This document shows positions 10,237 through 21,249 of a DNA stretch of 64,000 bases, one piece after another (within the stretch, counting starts at the first letter, position 1; each line of letters opens with the position of its first letter). Below the pieces are notes generated by a model that saw only the letters and a list, made by a program, of their open reading frames with translations, was not told the DNA's origin and made no database searches. Source of the stretch: Rehmannia glutinosa (Eukaryota; Streptophyta; Magnoliopsida; Lamiales; Orobanchaceae); contig CM071924.1 of assembly GCA_016081115.2 (NCBI GenBank), positions 88,674,616 to 88,738,615 of the forward strand, in the 5' to 3' direction. The translations under genes were made by a program, and so were the position numbers.

Positions 10237-12374
10237 TTTTTTTAAGTAAATAGAAATATATAAAAGAAAGGAAAAAGTCTTGATCACAAACCGATCAGAT
10301 AGCAAAGGAAAAAAATGTTAAAATTTAGAAAAAGGAAACAACAAAAATAACTTAAAAATACAATTTAAACGAAGGGCGTCTATTTCTAGAAGATCTTCGA
10401 ATAACATAGTTAGTTGTTTTTTAGCACATGCTCGAGTATCTTCTTGATGGTCTAATGTAGCTGTGGAATGTCGTCCCATGATCCACGAGCCACAATTGCC
10501 ATAGACTTCAGATCAGCTTCTGAAGAATCACATGAGGGAAAGATAAGCGGAGTGGTAGAGGGTCACCTATCTTTGTCTTTAAAGCTTCTTCTTGTTCCTC
10601 GTCTTCTCGTTCCTCCTCTTCCGCCATATCGACCATCATTTTCATAAAATTTGCCGACATCGCTTGGAAACTCTCCGACGGAGTAGCCGTGTTAAACTCA
10701 TAGTCATTAATAGGCATATTGCGTGAGACTGCGTCCATAGCTCATTGCAAGCTCTCTTTACCTTTATCATCTAAACTTGCTGACCATAAACATATTATCC
10801 AAGCTACCCTTTGAATTTTTCTTTGCAATGGTTGATGAAGAACCATCATTCGATCGTATTTATTGCCCCTGCATGATTAGTATCTCCCATGCAATCACCA
10901 TTACCCCTGTTATGACTTGACCCCTCCCGCGAATTTGAACTTGCTCGAATTAATCTTTTCATGAGGAATTTGTTCATCTCGTCCCCGAGAATCTCATAAG
11001 GATTATTAATTTGAACATGCAAATTAGATGTACCCCCTTCCGGAGAACGACCGCTCGGCCTGTCCGCTTTTTTGACTTGCATCCACATTGCTCAATCCAC
11101 GGCTTTACCCTTAGTGGTAGTAGCATGGTCTCGGATTGGAGCTCGACCATGCATGGAAATCTTTGTAGCTTGGTTTAGCACCATCCACGATTTTAGATTC
11201 TCGCATTATGTTTCATCGTTTGATTATTCTCTTGCCTCGCAATTAGCGCTCGAATGTCCAACAATTCGGCGGTGGGAGCATAACTCGGCAAATTTTTGAA
11301 TCGGCGACACGAACAAACAAATGGCCTATTCGTTCTACCATAATAAGTTCGCAATGGAGAATTAAAATCCGATTCTACAAGAACTCTTACGAAATGCCCC
11401 ACTTCTCCCGTAAGAGAACGACCGCCTATCTACATGGGCGTGCCAATAGCACTTGCGAGCTTCATAATTAATGCAGGATGCCAATATTCCATACTAAACT
11501 CGAATATATGAACCCATACCTGAGATTTTGATGAATTTATGCGGTATGGATTGAAGTCCGGAACCCAGTTACTGAGACGAATTGAGCCTGGTTTTAGATT
11601 CCAGATAGGCCTCCCAAATACTTTGTGTCTGTCTATCATGTTCGAGAATTGTATGTTGTAATAACCCTTCCCAGGGGTATAAGGCGCCATGAACCGTCAA
11701 TATGTCAAACCTCCGAAAGTCTTCGTTTAAGATCCTCTAAACCTAAAGGTTTGGATCCTTTAGGTAACATTAATCTACCAATCAATGTGTTCCGTAATTC
11801 CGCCGCCCGTTGTTGGTAAATTTCCTCATCCATAGTAACCGAAAAATACTCCCCCTTTTTCACAGGTTTCGAAATCTCCCCAAGGGATAGCATTTGAGCG
11901 AAAGTTTGATTGATAGTCCCATGCACGTTACTTATGTATATGGGATTAGGGTTTAAACTAGGATTTTGAACAAAACCTTCCTCCATCCTAGGCGCATGGG
12001 TACGACTAGGGCACCCTAAAACTGGATCGAAATTATCGATTGGGATGCCTAAAGCCAAGGAATATTTACCTGTTTCATCTGGAAGTTTACGATCTGCGAT
12101 TTCGTGAAATTCTGGGTTAGCCAATGCGTGATGAATGCACGATGCTTTGTTGGGTCTTGATGCCGATTTGATCGATTGTTTATCCCCAATACATGCCTTG
12201 GTGATCTCAGGAAATAGTAAAGAATTGAAATCCATAATTAACAGACTTGTAATTGGATTGAAGAAAATGATTATGTTCGAAAATTGTCATTCTCGAGAGA
12301 GAATTTTCGAAAACCCTTGCGGCTAGGGTTTCGCCCGCGTTGCTCATGTCATAATAATCGAGATTTTTCCATCA
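10237..12374 (-). mobile_element. LINE-derived retroposon carrying ORF1 only
   Basis: A perfect 18-bp TSD, ACACATTTCAGAGATTAT on the plus strand, lies at 10219-10236 and 12375-12392. On the minus strand the element begins about 30 bp before an ATG, runs through a gag-like ORF1, and ends in an A-rich tail (T-run at 10236-10243). It is 2.14 kb long. There is no endonuclease or reverse transcriptase, so ORF2 was lost before insertion and the copy must have been mobilised by another LINE's machinery. Confidence 0.8.
10508..12347 (-). pseudogene. LINE ORF1 (DUF4283 / zinc-knuckle gag-like), frameshifted
   Basis: ORF1 proteins of plant LINEs bind element RNA. The ATG at 12345-12347 opens a leader peptide; a long frame follows at 11705-12235, then 11430-11690 with a typical DUF4283 region (SNWVPDFNPYR, VWVHIFEFSMEYW). 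Next, 11193-11402 carries FVRVLVESDFNSPL and a zinc-knuckle region starting FKNLPSY. The C2HC knuckle is damaged: a one-base loss breaks it after Y and one cysteine codon reads R. Downstream frames (10846-11088 and 10508-10738) continue into an acidic glutamate-rich C-terminal part. The pieces lie in order in different frames, so this is a dead copy. Confidence 0.8.
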
Positions 12375-12503
12375 ACACATTTCAGAGATTATGAATTACT
12401 GTGTTTTAAAGAAAATTGAGAATTAAATTTAATCACGAAATGGATGAGAAAATAAATTTATAGCGGAGAAATCTTCCAGCATAAATTCTAATTAAGAACT
12501 CAA

Positions 12504-12750
12504 TGAAAAAAGAAACAAAGATGGTAAAAGGAATTATTTGCCTCATCTTGTATTCTAATCATGAAAAGACAGAGTATAAATAGGGATGATACCCTTAATT
12601 AACTCCAAAACTTATGTCTATCTAATCCCTAAAAATCTGTCAATGAATCCTTAATTATTTACACAATGATCTGCATACACCTAACATATCTCCTAAAAAA
12701 GGAAAACACCAATTTCCGATACGTCTGACAAATAATTGACTATCTCAATA
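12504..12750 (-). repeat. 3' LTR of the 12.5-15.7 kb copia element
   Basis: 247 bp, paired with 15429-15675. The minus-strand start reads TATTGAGATAGTCAA against TGTTGAGATAGTCAA in the other copy, so the terminal TG has mutated to TA. Confidence 0.85.
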
Positions 12751-12871
12751 CTCCCTCGCAAGTTGGTGCATATATGTCACACATGCCTAACTTGTCTAAC
12801 AACTTCAAAAATACCCGATTTGGAGAGTCATTTGGTAAGAATATCATTCAATTGATCTTCCGATCAAACCT

Positions 12872-14278
12872 TTAATAGCTCCACAATCTTTTCATCGAAT
12901 TTTTTTGCTTAATGAAGAACTTATCTACCTCAACATATTTTGTGCGATCATGTTGAACCGGGTTATGAGCTATATCGTATGCAACTTTGTTATCACAATA
13001 TAGTTGAATTGGTTGCTCTGGAGCATAGCCTAAATCATGTCGAAGAAACCTCAACCACAATGCTTCGCAAATTCCTAATGCAACCCTTTTGTATTCAGCT
13101 TCTATATTAGAACATGCAACAATATTTTGTTTCTTGCTTCTCCGTGTAACTAAGTTCCCACATACAACTGTAAAGTATCCTGAAGTTGATTGCCTATCAT
13201 CAACAGGTCCAGCCCAACCAACGTTTGTATATACCTCTATATTTTGGTTGTTTGTGTTTTTAGAGAATAGAATTCCCTTTCCTGGAGTAGATTTCAGATA
13301 CTTTAAAATACAGATAACCGCATTCATATGTTGCTCACAAGGATTATGCATGAATCGGCTGACAATACTCACAACATAGACAAGGTCTGGTCTTGTGTGG
13401 TCTAAGTAATCGATTTCCCAACAAGTCTCTGGTATCTCCCCCTGTCAACCGGTACTTGGTTTGTTTCAATGCACAACTTCATACCTTCTTCTATTGGAGT
13501 ATCAACTGGTTGACAAGCTGACATGCCTGTTTCATGTAGTACATCTAAGATATACTTTCTTTGAGATAGAAATATTCCTTTACTACATCGGATACTTCAA
13601 ATCCTAAAAGTATTTTAAGGGGCCTAAGTCTTTCATGTCGAATTCTTTGGACAAGTACTTTTGTAAGGATTTCATTTCTTTCGGGTCGTTGATTGTGACA
13701 ATCATGTCATCCATATATACAATTCGTGCGATGAATTCTTCCATGTTGTCTTTTTAGAAATAAAGTGTTGTCTGAATTACTTTGTTTATAGCCAAGGTTG
13801 TCATGGATTTGGTAAATCGTCCGAACTAAGCTCACGGGGATTGTTTTAACCCATATAAAGATTTTTCAACCTATACACTTTACGGTTTTATCTTTTTCTG
13901 TTATCATGCACCCTGGTGGGAGATCCATGTACTGATTCTTGGATAGTTCGCCATGTAGAAATGCGCTTTTCACATCTAATTGTTGTAATGGCGAGTTAAA
14001 GTTTTGACTAAAGACAACAAGACACGAATGGTATTGATATTAGCCACATGTGCAAATGTCTTTGTATAGTCGATCCCATAAGTATGAGTGTATCCTTTCG
14101 CCACCAATCTTGCCTTAAAATGCTCGATTGTACCATCAACTTTATATTTCACAAGTAAAGATCCATCGACACCCCAGTTTTTTTTCCTATGGGGACGGTC
14201 AACGAGCTCCCAAGTTTTATTCTTTTGTAAGGATGCCATCTCTTCATTCATCGCAACTTTCCATCTCAGGTCCATCAA
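12872..14278 (-). pseudogene. Copia reverse transcriptase and RNase H, degenerate
   Basis: The polyprotein region that copies element RNA to DNA. It starts at about 14278 with the copia RT entry motif (WKVAMNEEMASLQKNKTW, then GTIEHFKARLVAKGYTH and GIDYTKTFAHV). RT then continues through several frames and stops (about 13380-13975); the catalytic YxDD block and KEFDMKDLGPLK-like sequence are only partly readable. RNase H is the best preserved part (12872-13372: HMNAVICILKYLKSTPGKG, STSGYFTVVCGN, EAEYKRVALGICEALW, YCDNKVAYDIAHNPVQHDRTK). Multiple lesions make it non-functional. Confidence 0.85.
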
Positions 14279-14386
14279 AGCTTTCGCACAATTGTTAGGT
14301 ATAGATGATAGATAATTGATTGATTGAACGATCGTGATTTGTTTTTGACAATTAATGTGTTGACATATAATTGCTCATGGGGTATC

Positions 14387-15427
14387 TTACTTTACTAGAT
14401 AATTGAGGTGCATATGTGTGTTTTGGAATACCTCTAGTGCAACCTTGCGGTAACTCTCTCCTTGTTGATTCCGAGAATGTACAAGGAATATCCTCGAAAC
14501 GATTGGTTTGGCGCATCGATTGGGAAAGACTCGTCTGTTGGAGCTCGGTGTATCATTGACTTCTATGTGTTCATTATGATTTTGATCTAAGTTTTGGCCA
14601 CTATGTTCGGAATTACCCACTTCTATGCTTATTTTGTCACCGTGCGAGGCATCACAACTTAAATCCAAATTTCGACTACTAGGATCATCACCACTTACAT
14701 TTTGAGTAGTTATTTCAACCATATCGTCCTCAAAGTTATATGTAAGAGTTTGAATTTCCTCAAGATTTCCCCAATGGAAGTCGGACTTTGAAAAATACAT
14801 TGCATCTTCATGAAAGACAACATCCATAGTGATAAACATTCATTGAGTAGGAGGATGGTAACATCTGTACCATTTTTGTGAAGTAGCATAGCAAACAAAG
14901 ACACATTTCAAGGCTCGCGACTTACTATGTTGGTGTTTATAAACATGAACATAAGCAACGCATCTGAAGACGTGAGGGGGTAAGTTTGGGATTGTTGGAG
15001 CAACAACAGCTTCTGTAAGAGCCTGGAAAGGTGTTTTAAAATTGATAGAGCGAGATGGAACACGATTGATGAGATATGCTGCAGAGAGAAATGCTTCACT
15101 CCAGTAGCATAATGGCATGTGGGCTTCGATTAGTGAAGGTCAAACAACCTCCAACAAATGTCTATTCTTACGTTCTGCCACACCATTTTGCTGAGGCGTA
15201 TTTGAATAGCTTGTTTGATGAATAGAGCCATGGGATTCCAAAAATTGCTTGAGTTCAAAACAATTATATTCCCCTCCATTGCCACTCCGTAAAACTTGAA
15301 TTTGGGCATTATACTGTGTATGAATTGTTTTATAAAACTTTTGAAACAACAAATTGACCTCTGATTTGGATTTCATCAAACACAACCAATTCATTCTGGT
15401 ATAATCATCTATGAAAATGACAAACCA
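14387..15427 (-). pseudogene. Copia integrase, 5'-truncated and broken
   Basis: DDE-type integrase remnant. It begins mid-domain with IFIDDYTRMNWLCLMKSKSE, so the HHCC zinc-binding end and first catalytic aspartate are lost. The second region RSGNGGEYNC keeps the G-G-E-Y pattern but reads GN where active copies have a D. The NTPQQNGVAERKNRHLLE block with the catalytic glutamate is intact. The C-terminal part (14840-15118, MPLCYWSEAFLSAAYLINRV) follows in another frame, then a linker (14387-14839). The reading frame at the front continues into the 5' LTR because of the deletion junction at 15428. Confidence 0.85.
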
Positions 15428-15428
15428 A

Positions 15429-15675
15429 TGAAAAAAGAAACTGAGAGGGTAAAAGGGATTATTTGCATTCATCTTGTATTCTAATCATGAAAATACAAAG
15501 AGTATAAATAGGGATGATGCCCTTAATTAACTTCAAAACATATATCTGTCCAATCCCTAAAACTCTGTCAATGCATCCTTAATTATTTATACAATGATCT
15601 GCACATATCTAACATATCTCCTTAAAAAAAGGAAACAACAATTTCCAATATAGCAAATAATTGACTATCTCAACA
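15429..15675 (-). repeat. 5' LTR of the 12.5-15.7 kb copia element
   Basis: 247 bp, minus-strand start TGTTGAGATAGTCAATTATT; it carries a TATA-like motif (CCCTATTTATACTC on the minus strand). Its inner end (15428 downward) reads TTGGTTTGTC, where primer-site and integrase sequence share TGGT. Confidence 0.85.
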
Positions 15676-15680
15676 CTCAA

Positions 15681-16204
15681 AAAATAGAAAATTTAATTGC
15701 AAAATTGAGACAGAAAAAGACATTTGGTGCATGCATGTTTGATGAGCAATCAAGTCAACATATTTCACAAAGTCGAGGGCACATATATATTGAAATTTGA
15801 AAATAGTTGAACATGTATTTCTAGGCTATATAGTAATATTTTCTTTAGGAAAATGAGCCTTTTTAACCATTTTGGTTTAAGAAAACACTTTTTTGACCAA
15901 ATTTGATAATAACAACTTTTTTGTCCACTTTTACAATGAAAAGTCATTTATGCCCCTCAATTTTCTCTCTTTCTTGTTTAAATAAAAGTTTTCCATCACC
16001 AGCTACATTTTGCATCTTTTCTTCCTTCCTTCTTCATCTTTTTCTTCTTTCTACAAATTATAATTGAGCAAAACTCTAGTTTTTCGATTTTGAAGCTAAA
16101 GAAACGATTCAAGATACATTTTGAACTAATGTATTACTTTATGCAAATATTTATGTATAAAGATAGAAAATTCGCTTGATTTTCGTAACTAGAAAAAAAT
16201 TCAA
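15681..16204. other. Intergenic, nothing recognised
   Basis: AT-rich flank with a T/C-rich stretch near 15960-16060. No gene or repeat boundary could be supported. Confidence 0.4.
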
Positions 16205-16760
16205 ATTTGGAAAGTTTAACGTGGCATATCGCGCCTTCAACATGGTATTATCGTGCCATGTTGAACTTTAATCGGTACGATCGCACCCAAAATTACTAGG
16301 GGGTACTATCGCGCCCCACTTTATGTGTTGCACTATCGCCCTAGTAATTCCGGGGCACGATCGCACCGAATTACTAGGGTACTATCGTGCCTACTTTATG
16401 TGTCGCACTATCGCACCACTAGTAATTCCGGGCACGATCGCACCCATAATCGTACCCGTAATTACTAGGGTACTATCGTGCCCCACTTTATGTGTTGCAC
16501 TATCGCACGCATCATACGGGTACTATCGTGCCCCATTTTATGTCCGCACTATCGCACCTAGTAATTCCAGGGGCACGATCGCACCCCGTAATTGTACCCA
16601 TAATTACTAGGGTACTATCGTGCCCCACTTTATGTGTTGCACTATCGTGCCTGAATTCATCGGGTACTATCGCCCCATTTTATAAGCCGCACAATCGCAC
16701 CTAGTAATTCCAGGGCACTATCGGGCCGTACTTTAGGGCACAATCGCACTCATCCATTAG
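16205..16760. repeat. CG-rich degenerate tandem repeat
   Basis: Words such as GGTACTATCGTGCC, TTTATGTGTTGCACTATCGC, CTAGTAATTCCGGG and CACGATCGCACC recur six or more times. Spacing alternates between about 49 and 91 bp, suggesting a half-unit near 47 bp grouped into a unit of about 140 bp. CpG content is much higher than in the flanks and CGATCG occurs often. Open frames through it are by-products of the repetition. Confidence 0.8.
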
Positions 16761-17083
16761 TAAGGGTAGTTAAGTCATTGTGGGCGGAAAAGTTAGTTTT
16801 ATAAAGTTGGGTAGAAAAGTAGTTCCACTATCCATAATGGCTAGAAAAAAAAATTCCCTATTTTCTTTTGTAAGTCTACGATATTGAAATAAATATTCCT
16901 AGTGAAAATGGTGAAAGAAAAAAATGTGTGCAATTATTTGATTTGACGCGGTGTAAGTACTTGATAAGTACAACTCAAATAAAGGCCCCAACACTTATAA
17001 TTTATAAATAATGTCCAAGAAGGCGATTCTTTTGTGGGCCTAACGAGCCATATGGTGGTCCATACACCGCATAACACCATATA
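16761..17083. other. Intergenic, nothing recognised
   Basis: No gene or repeat could be supported between the CG-rich array and the tandem duplication. Confidence 0.4.
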
Positions 17084-17555
17084 CTAACTATATTTAGGAA
17101 TTTTATAAATATTTGCATCAAACCTAAGGTATGAAATCCATCCCGACTCTCTAGTCTTGTGAAATTTGATTCTTCTTTTGGCCCTCTAATCGACTTGAGC
17201 ATCGGAAATTTTCGCGGAACAACTCCAACGCCCTAACAACTTGTTGTGTCGAGCATTGAAAATGTTCCGTTATGATTCATAATTATTGTGCAAATAGTTA
17301 TTTTTTTGGATACCCTAACTATATTTAGGAATCCTACAAATACCCGAATCAAACCCCATTTCAAGGTACAAAATTCATCCCGATTCTCTAGTATTGTGAA
17401 TTTTGATTCTTTTTCGCTCTACGATCCGATTTGAGCAGGAGATTTTATTTGGAACAACTCGACGCTTCAACGACTTGGTGTGTTGCGGGGCATTGAAAAT
17501 GTGACGGTTATAGTGTAATCCTAATTATTTTGCAAATAGTCATTTTTTTAGATAA
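17084..17555. repeat. Two-copy tandem duplication of about 230 bp
   Basis: Copy 1 runs about 17084-17313 and copy 2 about 17314-17555. Both begin TAACTATATTTAGGAAT and share TTCATCCCGA/TCCATCCCGA, GTGAAATTTGATTCTT-like and GGAACAACTC blocks and end near GCAAATAGT-AT-TTTTT. They have diverged by many substitutions, so the duplication is old. Confidence 0.65.
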
Positions 17556-17672
17556 GCTAGAGACAGGATGAAAACAAGGCGAAAATGATTGAAGACAAAA
17601 GAATCTTCAAAGCATGAATCACGACATCCTTATATATTACTATAAAATATGCAATCGCGACTTACATGATAT

Positions 17673-18398
17673 AAAATTAAGGTACCTTTTCTCTCTCTAG
17701 CTTTCTTTTTTTTTTCTTTCTTATCACTACAAACCCTAAATCTTAAACCCCTCCCCTCCCTTCTCCTCCCCACCGCTACCCCCTTCCTCCCTTCTCCTCC
17801 TCATTCTTCCTTATCCCCTCCCCTCCCCAACCATGATTCATGATGGAGGCCAATGAAGGCATATCTCTTGTGTTATCCGGAGGTGATCGGATTTTCCGAT
17901 CAAGAGTGGAGGCAAGTCGGAGGTCGAGCTACAAAGAGGAGAGTTGGAGTAGGATAGGTGATGGGTTGCGGTTGAAGATCGGGTGAGGGAGAGGCATTTT
18001 TCTTTTCTTTTTTTTTTGGTTTTTTCGTAATCTTTTTTTTTTTTAGTCTTTATTTTACAGGTTGATTTGCGAAACTCGAGGCGGTCGTAATTTCGTCTTG
18101 CGGTGCGTGATGTAGCTCGTGCCGGATTTGTTCGAGTTGGATAGTTTCCCTTGAGGAGTGTCTTAGTCCTCCTTTCGGAGGTGGTTTAGTCTCTATGGAG
18201 TGCTTAGTTTTCGTTTATTTTGTGTTTTTTAGTTGTTTGTTTTGCTTTCTAATTACGGTACGGTGGTTTTATCTCTCGTATGGAGTTCTCTCCTTAACAT
18301 GTATCAATGTATGTATGTTGAGGTTGCCATTTTTTGCTTGAGTTGATAGTGTAAGTTTTATTATGTAATGAATACATTTCTATCATTTCGGAAAAAAA
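17673..18398 (+). mobile_element. Short polyadenylated retroposon (LINE-type derivative)
   Basis: The 14-bp repeat GACTTACATGATAT flanks it exactly (17659-17672 and 18399-18412). The insert ends TTTCGGAAAAAAA, a tail style common in plant LINEs. The front is pyrimidine-rich (CTCTCTCT, then CCCTCCCC runs), followed by a short stretch with coding-like composition and no long ORF. No reverse transcriptase is present, so it was inserted by a LINE enzyme in trans or is an internally deleted LINE. Confidence 0.7.
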
Positions 18399-18626
18399 GA
18401 CTTACATGATATCATTTGGATATTGTCAAATCTGTGGCCGTTTTGGTTACTACCTCACTCAAAACATTCAGGCAAATAAAGTCAAATGAATAATAGGAAA
18501 ATAATATATGTGGATCTGATTACAGTCTCTTGTGGCAAATGAGCATTTTCCTTTATTATTATCGAAAGGTAGACAAGATGATAAGAGGATGGTAATATTG
18601 AATATAATTTCTACTTATTTTATTTA

Positions 18627-18903
18627 GGGACAAACCACCGCAAATCCTGAGGTTTGGGTTAATTAAAAAAAAAAAATCTATAGATGTTTCAAATTTACAA
18701 AACGTCATCACAGATTTGATTTTATCTTAAATTTAAGAGGTTAACGGTAATATTTCTAAAAATATCGGGAGATTTTTGAAATATTTTTTTTATGAAATTG
18801 TAAAAATGTAAGATGGAATCCAATCTTAATGGTTTTTTTTTGTGATTTTCAGAAATCTCTGTATTTCTTTGGTTATCCCGAACCTCAGTTTCACTTTATG
18901 TAA
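18627..18903. mobile_element. Small MITE, imperfect inverted ends
   Basis: The left end (CTGAGGTTTGGGTTAATTA) and the inverted right end (GGATAATTACATAAAG, AACTGAGGTTCGGG) are relatives of the MITE ends in MYB intron 2. No clear TSD. No coding capacity. Confidence 0.45.
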
Positions 18904-19239
18904 TTATCCATTTTATTTATTATGTGTGTATTCATGTGATATTATTTATTAAAAAGCTTTAGCGGTCAAAAATTTGAAACATATTTTTTAGTAGTTTTAA
19001 AATTACAAAATGTATCTAGTGGGCCCAACCCAATAAATATAGACACTAGATAGATCGAAAAGTTCTAAAAAAGTTAACGAGACAAATCAATTTATAGCAA
19101 ATGCCATTTCTAAAGATGACCAGTTCGATAATTTTTATTTTATTTTATTAAATTTCACTTAGCTGGGAACTCAAACCAAAATCAGCAACACGTGCCACAA
19201 ACTTTGATTGAGGCCTGAGGGTGACAAGAAACACCAGCC
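18904..19239. other. Intergenic, nothing recognised
   Basis: AT-rich, no supportable feature. Confidence 0.4.
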
Positions 19240-19569
19240 TGGAGAGTGTGCGTATATTGAATAATTCAATATTCCTTTTTCCTTTTATAACTCAACTTTC
19301 GATTTCTGGCATGACTATCGGCGACAACAACTCCGATTTCTGCATTCTTTGCGCCAAAGGAAAACGCGGGATGTGTGCACACCGACTGACGACGTGTTCG
19401 ACGACAGTCTGGCGACGACAACCAGATCCTCCTGGTAAAAAGAACAATTATGTTCGACCCCAATCTAATAATAACGATCTCTCCCGAATAAAACCCACAC
19501 GGATGCTATTCAAGATGAGTTCCCACCAAATCTTCATCACCGCATATGGGAAGCAATTTGATGGAGCAT
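19240..19569 (+). repeat. Dispersed repeat, copy 2 of 3
   Basis: Shares ordered blocks with 24662-24960 and, inverted, with 9362-9620: CCAGATCCTCC, AAAAAGAACAATTATGTTCGACCCC (compared in parts), CCACACGGATGC and ATGAGTTCCCACCAAATC. It contains a 116-codon open frame, but the frame is not conserved among the copies, so I do not treat it as a gene. Confidence 0.5.
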
Positions 19570-20361
19570 GAATATTAGACAATACGTAATTAATTACTAA
19601 GAAATGGTCATACAACTATGGGAGGTTAGCCAGGTGGCCTATTAGATACTCGCAAAGACAATGTCTAGATTTGAGTGCATTGACAGAGCTAAATTTTTTA
19701 AAAACAAAAACTAAGAAATGGTCGGACAATGAGACAAAGCGGATAAGATCTTTTATTCCAAGATCGTATTTCATCTCATTGCACCATACAGATGATTGAT
19801 ACGTGTATAAAATACTCCATATTAAAACTCTACAGATTATGCTTAAAAATTAATATAGAAATTATATACACATGCCAATCATAAGTGCGGTGCAGTGAGA
19901 TAAAACACAGTTGTGACATAGAATATCTCATCTGGAGACGAAGAGGCTAATGGCATATTTGGTTTGTCACTCAATTGGATTTGGTCACTTCTACTAATCA
20001 TCGCTAGGAAAATGCACCAGTTGATATCAAGTCAATTGGGTAGGCAATGTAATTTTCGGCTCCATATAGTTTTATCACTTTATGATTCATTTCACATTCT
20101 ACTGGGACAAGGATTTGAATTTTGGGGCGTGATTGAACGCCTTTAGTGACCGCTAGGATTGAAAATCAATTCATTTATGATGTACCACTACAAAAAAAAA
20201 ATCATTTAGTATGTAAGACTGAACTGAAAGGATGTTTGTTTAAATTTATTTAAAAAAAAATTATAAACTTTTATATGTCATAATATATTTATGGAGCAAT
20301 CGTAACATTTTATTTTCAAGGGTTATGGTTTTTTCTTTTTCTTAAAAAATTATTTAGGAAA
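19570..20361. other. Intergenic, nothing recognised
   Basis: No gene or repeat boundary supported. Confidence 0.4.
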
Positions 20362-20366
20362 TTCTC

Positions 20367-20961
20367 TGATGATACCCGAGTAGAGCTGGACAAATATGTA
20401 CACGTGGTGGTTCAAGGCCCGCTGACCAGAATCGAGTAGAACATCAAAGCCGACTAGACCACCAGAACCGAGCAGGACATCAAAGCCGACCAGACCACCA
20501 GAACCGAGCAGAACATCAAAGCCGACAGAACTCAACCAAAGGCATTTCAAGGGACGAAGAACCCCCCACGAAGTCAACGATGACCGAGCTAGAACACCAG
20601 TGGCAGACCAACCTGCCACCTGGAGAAGCAACAATGAGACAAGTCAACAAGCACTATTCACCACATGACAATCATTCATCTCATGTACAACAAGAATGAG
20701 ACAAGTGTCCCACTCACATTATAGATGTAATGATTCATAGACTATTAAATGTAATAGTATAAATAAAACTCGTTTATGAGGGGGAAAAACCCAGAAAACT
20801 CTTATATAAACTTGTAAGTTAAAACTACGCAAAAGCCGCAGACCACCGATCTCTTCTCTACTCGATTATTCAATACAAAAAACACTTTACAACCATTTCT
20901 CATATTTTCCAGTCAGCATTTTAGTATTTAGTTTATTGTTGAGCGAATCCAGACATCAATA
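20367..20961 (+). repeat. 5' LTR of the non-autonomous gypsy element
   Basis: Carries its own short tandem repeat of about 36 bp (ACCACCAGAACCGAGCAG with AACATCAAAGCCGAC) two to three times, and a TATA box (AGTATAAATAAAACTC, about 20757) that would start element RNA. The paired copy is 22610-23202. Confidence 0.85.
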
Positions 20962-20963
20962 AA

Positions 20964-20983
20964 TTGGCGCTAGAAAGAGGGCA
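20964..20983 (+). promoter_or_regulatory. Primer-binding site of the gypsy derivative
   Basis: TTGGCGCTAGAAAGAGGG begins 2 bp after the LTR end, where a tRNA would prime minus-strand DNA synthesis. Confidence 0.65.
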
Positions 20984-21028
20984 CTCCCGTTTGGTACGGT
21001 TACATTTTTTAAGAAAGTTTCAGTTAGG

Positions 21029-21240
21029 ATGATCAGAATCCACCCCCTACCGAATCTGGGGGTGCGACATTGCTACCCATTCAACAATTTTTCACCAATC
21101 CGAGTTCGTTCAAAGGATGGCCCAATTGGTGACACAAGCATTGAAAGCTCCCCAACCCCAAATCCAGGCACCTGCCCTCCTCCACCTGTGAATGTTGTGC
21201 AAAACGTACTACCAGAGGTTAATGAACAAGATGTTTGATA
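21029..21240 (+). pseudogene. Gag-like scrap of the gypsy derivative
   Basis: One frame reads FVQRMAQLVTQALKAPQPQI, a plausible gag leader, then stops at once; other frames are open only by chance. No nucleocapsid zinc knuckle or pol follows. It seems to be what remains of the original coding region, directly before the tandem array. Confidence 0.35.
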
Positions 21241-21249
21241 AGTTGAAAC

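Larger units (their letters stand above)
12504..15675 (-). mobile_element. Ty1/copia LTR retrotransposon with internal deletion
   Basis: Complete insertion: 5-bp TSD CTCAA (plus strand) at 12499-12503 and 15676-15680, TG...CA ends, and two 247-bp LTRs that differ at roughly one base in ten by eye. On the minus strand a purine-rich tract, ACTTGCGAGGGAG, precedes the 3' LTR (12751-12763). Gag, protease and the front of integrase are missing: the 5' LTR is followed by TTGGT, the expected start of the primer-binding site, which runs straight into mid-integrase sequence. The element can move only if helped in trans, and the age suggested by its LTRs is considerable. Confidence 0.85.

Noticed and set aside
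13089..13379. 96-codon plus-strand frame
   Set aside because: Antisense shadow of the copia RNase H.
16323..16704. Overlapping open frames with repeated VLSCPTLCVAL
   Set aside because: They follow the CG-rich tandem repeat and have no protein-like features beyond repetition.
20350..20634. 94-codon open frame on the minus strand with FDVLLGSGGLVG repeats
   Set aside because: It is the complement of the 36-bp LTR repeats; the peptide repetition is a by-product.
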